Shown in pieces: positions 50,781-59,749 of a DNA stretch of 64,000 nucleotides (position 1 is the first letter of the stretch; every line of letters begins with the position of its first letter). The stretch lies in assembly GCA_040381765.1 (NCBI GenBank), contig JBEIGU010000003.1, positions 1-64,000 of the forward strand, written 5' to 3'. The DNA comes from Nodosilinea sp040381765. GTDB taxonomy: Bacteria; Cyanobacteriota; Cyanobacteriia; Phormidesmidales; Phormidesmidaceae. Below the pieces are notes generated by a model. It worked only from the letters and a program-made list of their open reading frames with translations, was not told the DNA's origin and searched no databases. A program made the translations under genes and the position numbers.

Positions 50781-52330
50781 CCCTAACCCAAACTATGCTC
50801 GAGGGGCTGCCGGGGGATCCCCTAACGGGTCTGGCCCAGGCAGACCAGATCTGGCAGCAGTATCGCCGGGATTCACCCCCACCCCCTGAGGTGTTCCAGT
50901 CAGCAACTGAGCCCCTGGGTCAGGTGGATTGGGATGTCATCGTCGCCGGTGGCACCCTGGGGGTGATGTTGGCGGCTGCCCTGGCCCAGCGGGGCTGGCG
51001 GGTGGCTCTGGTGGAACGGGGGCCGCTGCAGGGGCGGGCCCAGGAGTGGAACATTTCTCGCCATGAGCTAGGGGCTCTGGTGGATCTGGATCTGCTGACG
51101 GAGACGGAACTCCACCAGGTGATCGCCTCTGAATACAACCCAGCCCGGATTCAGTTCCCTGGCTACGATCCCATCTGGGTTAGGGATGTGCTCAATGTCG
51201 GCGTTGATCCAATCGCCCTGCTGACCATTCTGAAGCAACGGTTCCTCTCGGCTGGGGGATACCTGCAGGAGAAAACCCCCTTTACTCGAGCTACCCTTCA
51301 CCCTGACGGAGTCCGGGTATACACCAACGCCAGCCCGCCCCTCTCGGGGCGGCTACTGGTGGATGCCATGGGGCACGGTTCCCCCCTGGTGCGGCAGGCC
51401 CGAGCCGGACAGGCACCTGAGGGCTTTTGCCTGGTGGTGGGCAGTTGTGCTGAGGGGTTTACCGCTAACCATAGTGGCGATCTGTTGGTCTCCTTTACCC
51501 CCCTGCGCCACCAGTGTCAGTATTTTTGGGAAGCTTTTCCGGCCCGGGATGGCCGCACCACCTACCTGTTTACCTACCTGGATGGGGATCCCCGCCGCCT
51601 CAGTCTGACCGATTTATTTGAGGAGTACTGGCAACTATTACCGGCCTACCAGGACATCAGCCTTGAGCAGTTATCCGTAAAGCGAGCTCTGTTTGGAGTT
51701 TTCCCCTGCTACCGACGCAGCCCCCTGCGCTATCCCTGGGGTCGCACCCTGGCGGTGGGAGATAGCAGTGGCCACCAATCCCCCTTGAGTTTTGGTGGAT
51801 TTGGGGCGATGCTACGGCACCTGCAACGGCTCACCCTCGGTATTGATCAAGCCCTTACTTCGGATTGTTTAGGGGCAGGGCCCCTGGGGCTACTGCAACC
51901 CTACCAGCCTAACCTGGCGGTGACCTGGTTATTTCAGCGATCCATGGGAGTTGCAGTCGATCAGCAAATCCCTGAGCAGCAAATCAATGCTCTACTGGGT
52001 ACGATTTTCAAAGATATGGCCGACCTCGGGGAGGATACCCTGAAACCCTTTCTGCAGGATGTGGTGCAATTTCCAGCCCTGGCTAAAACCCTTGTGGCGA
52101 CGGGGATCAAACATCCTGGCCTGGTGGCTAAGATCATCCCCCAGGTGGGGGTACCCACTCTGCTGGCCTGGCTAACGGACTACGGTCGTTTGGGGTTATA
52201 CAGCGCTATGGCTCCCCTAATCGAGAACCTAGCTGGGAGGAGCTTATCCCTGCCTCCCCAGGCCCGCTACTACAGTCATCGTTGGCGCGATGCCCTGCGC
52301 TATGGCAGCGGTCGGGATTATAGGGGCTAG
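50777..52330 (+). CDS. CruA/CruP-type FAD-dependent lycopene cyclase homologue
   Basis: A 517-residue FAD-dependent oxidoreductase of the CruA/CruP family. N-terminal dinucleotide motif: DVIVAGGTLGVMLAAALAQR (about residues 53-72). Also EWNISRHELGALVDLDLLTE, EYNPARIQFPGYDPIWVRDV and LAVGDSSGHQSPLSFGGFGA. CruA homologues cyclise lycopene in green sulphur bacteria and some cyanobacteria; CruP is a paralogue in cyanobacteria and plants linked to oxidative-stress phenotypes. The MLEGLPGDPLTGLAQAD start resembles what I remember of CruP, so CruP is my preference, but CruA is not excluded. Start ATG 50777, overlapping the stop of the coiled-coil gene. Confidence 0.87.
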   Translation: MTLTQTMLEGLPGDPLTGLAQADQIWQQYRRDSPPPPEVFQSATEPLGQVDWDVIVAGGTLGVMLAAALAQRGWRVALVERGPLQGRAQEWNISRHELGALVDLDLLTETELHQVIASEYNPARIQFPGYDPIWVRDVLNVGVDPIALLTILKQRFLSAGGYLQEKTPFTRATLHPDGVRVYTNASPPLSGRLLVDAMGHGSPLVRQARAGQAPEGFCLVVGSCAEGFTANHSGDLLVSFTPLRHQCQYFWEAFPARDGRTTYLFTYLDGDPRRLSLTDLFEEYWQLLPAYQDISLEQLSVKRALFGVFPCYRRSPLRYPWGRTLAVGDSSGHQSPLSFGGFGAMLRHLQRLTLGIDQALTSDCLGAGPLGLLQPYQPNLAVTWLFQRSMGVAVDQQIPEQQINALLGTIFKDMADLGEDTLKPFLQDVVQFPALAKTLVATGIKHPGLVAKIIPQVGVPTLLAWLTDYGRLGLYSAMAPLIENLAGRSLSLPPQARYYSHRWRDALRYGSGRDYRG

Positions 52331-52338
52331 CGCCCAGT

Positions 52339-52701
52339 TCAGGGGGTAGGGGAACCCGGGGAGGTGGCGGCCTGGTTTTGCCTGCGCAGGACTTCCTGCT
52401 GTTGCTGGCGAAAATTCGCGGCCTCGGTGGCCATGCGATTTTGATTCTGGTTGCTAAAGTCGGAGAGACTCATGCCGTTCATCAGCACAGCTCGATGAAT
52501 CAAATCAAAGGGGGATCCACTTTCTCCAAAGGCACCACCACCGGCCTCGGTATTGTTAAATCCCGCATTAGGATCGATCACGGGAGCGGCGTTGGGATCG
52601 GTGCCGGTGGTTTGAGCCAGGGTTTGGGTGGGCAGGGTTAGCAGAGCGGCGATCGCCAGACCGGCTACCCCTAACCGGGAAAATATCGATGTATAGCTCA
52701 T
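52339..52701 (-). CDS. Small exported protein of unknown function
   Basis: A 120-residue protein with a signal peptide (LGVAGLAIAALLTLPTQTLA, cleavage after AQA-like TLAQ). The mature part is low in hydrophobics, with an Asn/Gly/Glu-rich first half and a Gln-rich helical end (FRQQQQEVLRRQNQ). I chose ATG 52701 with AAGGAG upstream on the minus strand; the frame could extend nine codons further. Family not recognised. It converges on the CruA/CruP-like gene with 8 bp between. Confidence 0.75.
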   Translation of the reverse strand: MSYTSIFSRLGVAGLAIAALLTLPTQTLAQTTGTDPNAAPVIDPNAGFNNTEAGGGAFGESGSPFDLIHRAVLMNGMSLSDFSNQNQNRMATEAANFRQQQQEVLRRQNQAATSPGSPTP

Positions 52702-52867
52702 TGCAATACTCCTTGAAAGGATTACCATAGGTTAGCGAACAAGATCAACCATGGGCATTGGCTAGGGTGGTCGGAAAACCTTTGGCGTCCCTCGCTAAGC
52801 CTAGAGACCATAATTTTAGCCCTAATGTTCCAGACTATAGCAGAGCATCCGCCAGGGGAAATGGTTA

Positions 52868-53785
52868 TCAGGCCATGCGTTGGCGCAGCAAGGGCTGGAT
52901 CAGCACCAGGGAGAGACCGCAAAACCCGATTAAAATAGCCAGGCAAACCCCCAAGGGCACCCCGCTAAAGGGGGTTTGCAGCACCACACTACCCAGCCCC
53001 CAGTCGCTGTGGAGGTAAATATAGCGAATCGGTTCGATGGCGTAGGTGAGGGGGTTAAGGCTGGCAACCCACTGTAACCAACCCGGCATAAAGTCAATGG
53101 GCACCAGGGCGGTGCTGGAAAACAGCAAGGGCAGGTTGGTGATAAAAATTACCGCAATTAACTCAATGTGGCCCGGTAGGGCAAAGGTGAGGCCAAGGCT
53201 CAGGGCCGTCACCCCCAGGACTAATACCAGCACAATGGTTAGCACCAGCAGTAGCCCCAGGGGGTTGGGCAACCCAGCCCCCAATAGAGCGCTAAGACCG
53301 AGAATCGCGGCGGTTTGAATTAAGCTGAGGGTGGCGATAAATAGGGCTGAGGCTACCACAATGGAGTAGCGAGAGGCCAGGGGGGCAACGAGAAAGCGGT
53401 TCAGAAAGCCAAACTCCCGGTCAAACATCACCGGCAAGCCCGCATTCAGGGCACCGCCAAAGGCCGTAAAGACAATGATGCCAGCCCCTAAAAATTGGCC
53501 GTAGCTACGGCTTTCACCAAACAAACCCGCCGGTACATTCTGAAATAGGGCGCCAAATAGCACCAGCCAGATCAAGGGTTGAATCACCCCAGCGATCAGG
53601 GTGGAGGGTCGCCGCTGCAATTGAATAAACAACCGCCGGGTCATGGCCAGGGTTTCCTGGAGAAAATCCGCCAGGTGCCGGGAACCATCGCCTGCCTGGC
53701 GGGCCTTCCAGGCCCGTAGATCGGAATTATCTAGGGAGGAAGCCCCCCCTAGGTTACTGGCTGGAGTCGGTATGGATGTGCCCAT
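52868..53785 (-). CDS. ABC-2 type permease (DrrB-like)
   Basis: A 305-residue membrane subunit with six helices in the second half. The segments FLQETLAMTRRLFIQLQRRP and QPLIWLVLFGALFQNVP are the ABC-2 entry region, followed by PVMFDREFGFLNRFLVAPLA, the cytosolic coupling helix of DrrB/NodJ-like exporters. It starts 12 bp after the stop of the ATPase gene (53798-54823) and forms an exporter with it. The substrate is unknown. The two genes are on the same strand and adjacent, so a single transcript is likely. Confidence 0.92.
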   Translation of the reverse strand: MGTSIPTPASNLGGASSLDNSDLRAWKARQAGDGSRHLADFLQETLAMTRRLFIQLQRRPSTLIAGVIQPLIWLVLFGALFQNVPAGLFGESRSYGQFLGAGIIVFTAFGGALNAGLPVMFDREFGFLNRFLVAPLASRYSIVVASALFIATLSLIQTAAILGLSALLGAGLPNPLGLLLVLTIVLVLVLGVTALSLGLTFALPGHIELIAVIFITNLPLLFSSTALVPIDFMPGWLQWVASLNPLTYAIEPIRYIYLHSDWGLGSVVLQTPFSGVPLGVCLAILIGFCGLSLVLIQPLLRQRMA

Positions 53786-53797
53786 GGTATTTGCTCG

Positions 53798-54823
53798 TTA
53801 ACCTCCCTTCATGGCCTGTTTCTTTTCTTGTTTTAAATCACGTTGACCCACCGCGGCCAGTTCCGCATCCATGAGGGTGCGACCGGTGGCGGCCAGATAA
53901 ACATCATCGAGGCTGGGACGGGACTGGGCAATGCCAAAAACCGGCAAGCCCACCGCCGCCATCGCCTCTTGCACCGTGCCCAGGGCATTGGCCTGACGCT
54001 CTACCACCAGGTTGAGGGAATTCCCCTGGGCGGTGTTAATAATCACATTCTGGACAATGGCAAGCTGACGGAGTTGCTGCTGGGCCTGTTCGGCCTCTGC
54101 CAGGGTAGTAAATTCCCGCAGGCGGAGGGTGATGCGATCGCCCCCAAGTTGATCTTTTAGATCGGTGGGACGACCACTAGCGATTACCCGTCCCTGATCG
54201 ATAATCGCCACCCGGTCAGCCAGGGCATCCACTTCCTCCAGGTAGTGACTGGTAATCAATATCGTTGTGCCCGCCGCCCGCAGTTGACGCAAAAAGCTCC
54301 ACACCGCCGACCGACTTTCAATATCCAGGCCGACGGTGGGCTCATCCAGTACCAGTACCTCAGGCTGATGCAGCAGGCCCAGGGCCAGGTCCAGTCGTTT
54401 CTTAATACCGCCAGAATAACGACCGGTTTTCTGATCTGCCCATTCCTTTAGATCTAGCAGACTAACCATCTCCTCCATGCGCCGCTGGGCTATGGGCTTG
54501 GGTAAGTGGTATAGGTCCGCCTGGAGAGCCATCAGCTCTCGACCGGTCAGCACCTTATCGAGGGCCACCTCCTGGGCGATATAACCGAGATACTGACGCA
54601 CCCGACGGGGTTGCTCTAGCACTGGTATGCCCATCACCTCCAGCCGACCATGATCGGGGGTGGCCAGGGTGCAAAGGCAGCGAATGGTGGTGGTTTTACC
54701 CGCTCCGTTAGGCCCCAATAACCCAAAAATCTCCCCCGCCGGAATGGTTAAGGAGACATCCTCAACCGCCTGGACCGATCCGTAGGCTTTTTTCAAATGT
54801 TCAACGGTAACTGCGGCAACCAT
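53798..54823 (-). CDS. ABC exporter ATP-binding protein (DrrA-like)
   Basis: A 341-residue ATP-binding subunit. It has Walker A GPNGAGKTTT (about residues 37-46), Q-loop region, signature GRYSGGIKKRLDLALGLLH (YSGGIKKR variant), Walker B VLVLDEPTVGLD and the H-loop in ILITSHYLEEVD. The C-terminal ~100 residues, with RPSLDDVYLAATGR, are the DrrA-type tail. It partners the permease 12 bp downstream. The pair resembles the daunorubicin-type exporter family; here the substrate could be a lipid, pigment or polysaccharide precursor, which cannot be told. Confidence 0.95.
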   Translation of the reverse strand: MVAAVTVEHLKKAYGSVQAVEDVSLTIPAGEIFGLLGPNGAGKTTTIRCLCTLATPDHGRLEVMGIPVLEQPRRVRQYLGYIAQEVALDKVLTGRELMALQADLYHLPKPIAQRRMEEMVSLLDLKEWADQKTGRYSGGIKKRLDLALGLLHQPEVLVLDEPTVGLDIESRSAVWSFLRQLRAAGTTILITSHYLEEVDALADRVAIIDQGRVIASGRPTDLKDQLGGDRITLRLREFTTLAEAEQAQQQLRQLAIVQNVIINTAQGNSLNLVVERQANALGTVQEAMAAVGLPVFGIAQSRPSLDDVYLAATGRTLMDAELAAVGQRDLKQEKKQAMKGG

Positions 54824-54917
54824 GGGGTATCAACACCAGAAGTAGTTGGGGACCAGATCAAGGCCGAAAAGATAGACCGCCTGCTTAACCCGCCTGCTTA
54901 ATTATTGTACAAACCAA

Positions 54918-55427
54918 TCAGGGGGATAGGAGTCTCTCCAGCCTGACCTGGAGGAGTCGATAAAGGGGGGGATGGTAATATTCTACTAACACCCAGGTCA
55001 CCATCAGCCCATGGAGGATCAGGGTGAGGGCCACCCATCCCCAGGACCAATTGCCTCCAGGGGTGCCCTCCAGGGGAGGAAACAGGTAGGCCCCTAGGGC
55101 CACCAGCAGGGGAGGGAAAACCACCAGAATGGTTCCCAGACCCCAGAGAATCAAGGTGACATCCTGGGGGGGATGGTGTAAGGGCTGCCAACCACGGCTT
55201 TGCCAGCGCCAGCCCAAGGATTGGGAACCATCTACGGGATACACGGTCTGCTGATCAAGGTTGACCAACAAAATTTGCTGACAGAGACTGCAACCGTAGG
55301 CATCAACTAATACCATGGGTTGCAGTTGCCCCTGCCAACAGAGGGGGCAGGGATAGGATGCCCCCTCCAGGGTGAGTGCTCTTCCCTGGGGTGCCCGGAT
55401 GACGGAGGAGGACTCTGATCTAGCCAT
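54918..55427 (-). CDS. Zinc-ribbon-like membrane protein
   Basis: A 169-residue protein with two CxxC motifs near the N-terminus (YPCPLCWQG about 26-34 and YGCSLCQQI about 47-57), which look like a small zinc ribbon. Two membrane helices follow (about 95-118 and 128-150). The family is not recognised. It begins 2 bp after the stop of the proline-rich membrane protein gene, so the two are co-transcribed. Function unknown. Confidence 0.72.
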   Translation of the reverse strand: MARSESSSVIRAPQGRALTLEGASYPCPLCWQGQLQPMVLVDAYGCSLCQQILLVNLDQQTVYPVDGSQSLGWRWQSRGWQPLHHPPQDVTLILWGLGTILVVFPPLLVALGAYLFPPLEGTPGGNWSWGWVALTLILHGLMVTWVLVEYYHPPLYRLLQVRLERLLSP

Positions 55428-55429
55428 GG

Positions 55430-56239
55430 CTAGAGCGTTGCCCCCCGACCAATGGTGCGGTAGTAATCGTTACCCCGATGACGCAGCACCACCAGGGGCT
55501 CCCCAGCCGATAGTTCTACCCGTTGCAGACGCACCTGACCGCTGCCCAGGGTCTCACCGACGGTGACCCGGCGCCCACCAGGGCTGGCGGGCTCTGTAAT
55601 AATCACACTGATTTGATCGCCAACCTGCACCACTCCAGTGACTCCGATCTGATCCAGAGCCGAAGGGGGTTGGGTATTAGGGGCGTTATTCTCTTCAGGG
55701 GTAGTGCCAACCGTCGGCACAGTCAACCTTGGAGTGTTTGGCCGCCCTGGCAAGGTCCACAGTCTGGACCTGAGGGTGTCAGGATCGGCAGGTACTGGGG
55801 TTACGGTCCTAGGTTGAGGCAAGGGTGGAACCACCAGGGAGGGAGGCATCGGGGCCACCAGGACCCTGGGAACAGCCCCCACCTGACCCGGGGTTAGTAC
55901 CGATGCGAAGGGATCATTACGGCCCGCCACTATGGTTTGCAGCCGTGATCGGGAGGGGGTAGAAGGCAAAAGGCCGGGACTGGCCAACCTCAGGGTGGGG
56001 GCGGCGGCATGGAAGGGATGGGCAAATTCAGGGGCTGTAGCTGCCTGATCTGCAATTCCCTGGTAGCCCTGATCTGGGGTAGGAGAGTGTTGCAGTAACC
56101 TTAACCCTGAACCGACTACCAGGGCCGCCAGAACAGCTCCACCCAGGACAAAATAGGACATCTGTTGGTCAGATCGAGTGGTCTTAGGGAGACGGGCGGG
56201 CGAGTCGACCTCGACAGCTCTCGGGGTTGAATAGGACAT
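55430..56239 (-). CDS. Membrane-anchored proline-rich protein, PilP-like pattern
   Basis: A 269-residue protein with one N-terminal membrane helix (about 28-48, MSYFVLGGAVLAALVVGSGL) and an extracytoplasmic part. A proline-rich middle contains the GRNDPFASV segment, and the end reads TGVVQVGDQISVIITEP, then VTVGETLGSGQVRLQRVEL. The RNDPF plus a late beta domain are reminiscent of the type IV pilus protein PilP and related secretion proteins, but the match is weak. Start ATG 56239 or ATG 56263, eight codons longer. The next gene is 2 bp downstream. Confidence 0.7.
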   Translation of the reverse strand: MSYSTPRAVEVDSPARLPKTTRSDQQMSYFVLGGAVLAALVVGSGLRLLQHSPTPDQGYQGIADQAATAPEFAHPFHAAAPTLRLASPGLLPSTPSRSRLQTIVAGRNDPFASVLTPGQVGAVPRVLVAPMPPSLVVPPLPQPRTVTPVPADPDTLRSRLWTLPGRPNTPRLTVPTVGTTPEENNAPNTQPPSALDQIGVTGVVQVGDQISVIITEPASPGGRRVTVGETLGSGQVRLQRVELSAGEPLVVLRHRGNDYYRTIGRGATL

Positions 56240-56340
56240 GGGCCATTTCCTGCAGCTTCCCATAAGAATAGCGAATTCTCAGGGAAATGGCCCAGTTCAC
56301 CCCGTTTAATGATCAGATGGAGCTAAGGCTAGGGTCGAGT

Positions 56341-56559
56341 TTAGCCTTCCAGGCCGCGATCAGACCGACTTTGCAACTGTAGCAGTAGGGCCTCCGCTTC
56401 GGCCTGTAGATTGAGCAACTCCACCTGCTGGCTCAAGGGGTAGGGCGATCGCTGCAACTCAATCCAGGCGATAGCCTCGCGACCAGACTGGCAACCGTCA
56501 GCAGCCGGGGACAGGACAGCGGTAACGGCACCAGACTGTAAAGATTTGAAATTGTCCAT
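56341..56559 (-). CDS. Small hypothetical protein, 72 residues
   Basis: MDNFKSLQSGAVTAVLSPAA then a helical C-terminus with QQVELLNLQAEAEALLLQLQ. No signal peptide or membrane segment. ATG 56559 has weak AAGAAA upstream. I do not recognise it. It stands apart from its neighbours, 102 bp from the next gene on the strand, and is only moderately supported as a gene. Confidence 0.45.
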   Translation of the reverse strand: MDNFKSLQSGAVTAVLSPAADGCQSGREAIAWIELQRSPYPLSQQVELLNLQAEAEALLLQLQSRSDRGLEG

Positions 56560-56892
56560 GGAATTTCTTTTTGAAAAATGTTATGGGAGAATGTACCTAG
56601 TAAAACATTAAGGTATTTGAATTAGTCTGTCTAGACGTTCTAAACGTTGACGTTATGGATGTAGCTATTTGAGGGAGCACCGGCCTTCTGGTCAAACCCA
56701 GAGTTCAAACTTACCACTACAGAAATTGTTTGAGAGTTTCCGCTTCTCCCTATAAGTAGCATGACCGAGGTGAGCATGAACCGCTGGCTAGGCCCTAATG
56801 TACTGCAAGGGGGCGGAATTTCGCTAAGATCAGCATGTTTTTCTTAGCCTCGGGTGGCTCTACCCCTGGCGTCCTTACTCCGCGAGTTGACC
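56560..56892. other. 333-bp intergenic region upstream of thrC
   Basis: No gene, terminator or repeat recognised. It is AT-richer than the genes around it and presumably holds the divergent promoters of the 72-residue gene and thrC. The thrC reading frame may extend into its last 39 bases (GTG 56854). Confidence 0.4.
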
Positions 56893-57993
56893 GTGACTAC
56901 TAGCCTGACCCCGCCTGCCTTTCGCACCCCTGCTGCCATCCAGCCCTGGCCTGGCCTGATTGAGACCTACCACCCCTACCTACCGGTGTCCGCTCAAACC
57001 CCGGTGATTACCCTGCGGGAGGGCAACACTCCCCTAATTCCCATGCCGGGGTTGGCAGCCCAGGTGGGTCAGGGGATAACGGTTTGGGTGAAGTACGATG
57101 GCCTTAACCCCACTGGCAGCTTTAAGGATCGGGGGATGACCATGGCCATTTCTAAGGCCAAGGAGGCGGGGGCGGAGGCGGTGATCTGCGCCAGTACGGG
57201 CAATACGTCGGCGGCGGCGGCGGCCTATGCCCGGCGGGCAGGGATGCGAGCCTTTGTCCTTATCCCCGATGGCTACGTAGCCCTGGGGAAACTAGCCCAA
57301 GCCCTGCTCTACGGGGCCGAGGTGCTAGCTATTCAAGGTAACTTTGATACCGCCCTAGATCGGGTCCGGGAGCTGGCCGAGCTCTACCCGGTGACCCTGG
57401 TCAACTCCGTCAATCCCTTTCGCCTGGAGGGGCAGAAGACCGCCGCTTTTGAGGTGGTGGATAGCCTCGGGGATGCCCCAGACTGGCTCTGTATTCCCGT
57501 CGGTAATGCCGGGAATATTACCGCCTACTGGATGGGTTTTTGTGAGTACCATGAGCAGAGACGCTGTCAGCGTTTGCCTCGGATGATGGGGTTTCAGGCG
57601 GCGGGGGCTGCTCCCCTGGTGAGGGGTGAGGTGGTCAGCGATCCCCAGACCCTGGCGACGGCTATCCGCATTGGCAACCCAGCCAATTGGCAACGGGCGG
57701 AGGCGGTACGGCATGCCAGCCAGGGTTGCTTCACCGCGGTTACCGATGCAGAGATCCTGGAGGCCTACCGGTTATTAGCTCTGGAGGGGGTGTTTTGTGA
57801 ACCCGCCAGCGCCGCCTCCGTGGCTGGCCTACTCAAGGTTAAGGACCAGGTGCCAGCTGGGGCAACGGTGGTGTGCGTGCTGACCGGCAATGGTTTAAAA
57901 GATCCTGACACCGCTATTACCCACAGTCAGAACCAGGTCAAGGCGGGCCTGAGCCCTGACCTGGATACCCTGGCCAGGGCCATGGGGTTCTAG
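56893..57993 (+). CDS. thrC: Threonine synthase
   Basis: Pyridoxal-phosphate enzyme that converts O-phosphohomoserine to threonine, the last step of threonine synthesis. The active-site lysine is in LNPTGSFKDRGMTMA; the phosphate-binding loop is PVGNAGNITAYWMGF; LREGNTPLIPMPGL and ASTGNTSAAAAAYARRAG are conserved. At about 366 residues it fits the short ThrC class. The start is uncertain: GTG 56893 or GTG 56854 (13 codons earlier), with no clear ribosome site for either. Its stop codon overlaps that of the convergent argG by two bases. Confidence 0.95.
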   Translation: MTTSLTPPAFRTPAAIQPWPGLIETYHPYLPVSAQTPVITLREGNTPLIPMPGLAAQVGQGITVWVKYDGLNPTGSFKDRGMTMAISKAKEAGAEAVICASTGNTSAAAAAYARRAGMRAFVLIPDGYVALGKLAQALLYGAEVLAIQGNFDTALDRVRELAELYPVTLVNSVNPFRLEGQKTAAFEVVDSLGDAPDWLCIPVGNAGNITAYWMGFCEYHEQRRCQRLPRMMGFQAAGAAPLVRGEVVSDPQTLATAIRIGNPANWQRAEAVRHASQGCFTAVTDAEILEAYRLLALEGVFCEPASAASVAGLLKVKDQVPAGATVVCVLTGNGLKDPDTAITHSQNQVKAGLSPDLDTLARAMGF

Positions 57994-59198
57994 CCATCCT
58001 GGCGCACTTGCTCCGCCCATACCCGGGTGGGCAGGCCCCAGACGTAGATGAAGCCCTCGGCGGCGCGGTGATCGAATTGATCGTCATCGCTGTAGGTGGA
58101 TAGGGTTTCACTGTAGAGGGCCAGGTCAGACCGCCGTCCCACCACCCGGGCATTCCCCTTAAAGAGCTTCACCCGCACGGTACCGGTCACCCGTTCCTGG
58201 GTTTGTTGAATAAAAGCATCCAGAGCCAACTTCAACGGGCTATACCAGAGACCGTTGTAGACTAGTCGACTGTAGGTTTCCTCGATGTTACGCTTGTAAT
58301 GGGTGACATCACCGGTGAGGGTAAGGCTTTCCAGGTCGCGGTGGGCGTCAATTAACACCAACAGGGCCGGCGCCTCGTAGATTTCCCGAGACTTAATCCC
58401 CACCAGACGATTTTCAATCATGTCAATGCGGCCAACGCCATGGCGGCCAGCGATCGCATTTAACTCTGTGATCAAGGCCACCGGCGCCAGGGCCTGGCCG
58501 TTCAGGTGGGTGGGCAGGCCCTGGGTAAAGCCGATCTCCACGTATTCCGGCTGATCGGGGGTGTGCTCGATCGCCCGGGTCATGAGGAACACCTCCTCCA
58601 TGGGCTCATTCATCGGGTCCTCCAGGGGACCGGCCTCAACGCTGCGACCGAGCAGATTGCGATCAATGCTATAGGGGCTGGACTTTTTTACCGGAAAACT
58701 CAGACCATGGCCCTCTCCGTAGGCAATGGTTTGCTCCCGACCCATGCCCCATTCCCGAGCGGGGGCGAGCACCTTAAGCTCGGGGTTGAGGGCGGCGATG
58801 GCCACATCGAAACGAACCTGATCGTTGCCCTTACCAGTACAACCATGGGCCACGGCATCGGCGCCGTAGCGATCGGCGGCCTCCACCAGGGCCTTGGCGA
58901 TCAGGGGGCGAGCCAGGGCGGTGGACAGGGGATAGCGATTTTCGTAGAGGGCATTGGCTTGAATAGCGGGAAAGGCATAGTCGCGAATAAATTCCGCCGT
59001 CAGGTCCGCCACCAGGGACTCGGTTACCCCCGCATCCAGGGCTTTCTGGCGGATCGGCTCCAGTTCATCCCCTTGACCCAGGTCAGCCGCCAGGGTAATC
59101 ACTTCCTTTACCCCCCACTCCTGCATCAGGTAGGGAATGCAAACGGTGGTGTCAACCCCGCCGGAATAGGCTAAAACAACTTTATCGGCACGGCCCAT
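57990..59198 (-). CDS. argG: Argininosuccinate synthase
   Basis: Joins citrulline and aspartate with ATP to form argininosuccinate in arginine synthesis; 402 residues as usual. The N-terminus VVLAYSGGVDTTVCIPYL is the ATP-pyrophosphatase loop, followed by TALARPLIAKALVE, AVAHGCTGKGNDQVRFD and DIDMIENRLVGIKSREIYE-type segment (RIDMIENRLVGIKSRE). Cyanobacterial enzymes usually have SGGVDTSVC; here it is DTT. It meets thrC tail to tail, with stop codons overlapping (57990-57993). Confidence 0.97.
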   Translation of the reverse strand: MGRADKVVLAYSGGVDTTVCIPYLMQEWGVKEVITLAADLGQGDELEPIRQKALDAGVTESLVADLTAEFIRDYAFPAIQANALYENRYPLSTALARPLIAKALVEAADRYGADAVAHGCTGKGNDQVRFDVAIAALNPELKVLAPAREWGMGREQTIAYGEGHGLSFPVKKSSPYSIDRNLLGRSVEAGPLEDPMNEPMEEVFLMTRAIEHTPDQPEYVEIGFTQGLPTHLNGQALAPVALITELNAIAGRHGVGRIDMIENRLVGIKSREIYEAPALLVLIDAHRDLESLTLTGDVTHYKRNIEETYSRLVYNGLWYSPLKLALDAFIQQTQERVTGTVRVKLFKGNARVVGRRSDLALYSETLSTYSDDDQFDHRAAEGFIYVWGLPTRVWAEQVRQDG

Positions 59199-59287
59199 GC
59201 TGGTGTCCTGCTTACTGAGCTACAGGGCTTATATTACTGGTTGTTTGCCGTTTCGCCGAAGTTCTGATTATACGGAAAGCCTGACAT

Positions 59288-59668
59288 ATGTCCCCATCCC
59301 TGCCACCCCTGTGCACCGATACTATCTGGGCCATTCTTAACGATCAGTTGACGGATGCGGTGGTTAACCAACTGGTGTGGTATCAGCTGGGGTATCGTTA
59401 CGATGCCCAGGGCGATCGCTGGGGCAGTGACGGGGTTGCCCCCGACTGGACGGAAACCTACCCCGAACCGCCGGACTTTATCGCCAGTCGACCGGCCACC
59501 ATCAAACTCAGCCGTTCCCTGCCCCCCCAACACAAGCAACTCCTCAAGGAAAAACTTGGCTTTAGGGGGTATACCGTTAACCAGTTAGCCATAGTACCCC
59601 GCCTAACCCGGCGGGCTACTATGGCTAACTGGTTGTTGGCCCAGCTGCAATCTGAGGCTTCCCAGTAG
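59288..59668 (+). CDS. DUF1823 family protein
   Basis: A 126-residue protein of the cyanobacterial/plastid DUF1823 family: LTDAVVNQLVWYQLGYRYDA, DWTETYPEPPDFIASRPATI, LPPQHKQLLKEKLGF and TRRATMANWLLAQL. Function unknown. Codons 98-116 lie in a large quasi-palindrome (59579-59634). The right arm encodes the conserved TMANW segment, and the left arm encodes NQLAIV where, from memory, relatives have a different sequence, so the left arm may be a copied reverse complement of the right. ATG 59288; no strong ribosome site. Confidence 0.85.
   Translation: MSPSLPPLCTDTIWAILNDQLTDAVVNQLVWYQLGYRYDAQGDRWGSDGVAPDWTETYPEPPDFIASRPATIKLSRSLPPQHKQLLKEKLGFRGYTVNQLAIVPRLTRRATMANWLLAQLQSEASQ
59579..59634. repeat. 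Large quasi-palindrome inside the DUF1823 gene
   Basis: The 18-base arm 59579-59596 (AACCAGTTAGCCATAGTA) is the exact reverse complement of 59617-59634. After one C:C mismatch (59597/59616) six more pairs form (59598-59603 with 59610-59615), leaving a 6-base loop (59604-59609). In total 24 of 25 pairs match. No T-run follows. It is inside coding sequence, which is unusual. Confidence 0.95.
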
Positions 59669-59749
59669 GCTAGAAGACCCCCTAGGCGCTATGCTATCTC
59701 TGGTGAATTTTTCCTAACTTTTACTAATTCTTAACCTTTGCTACGGGGT

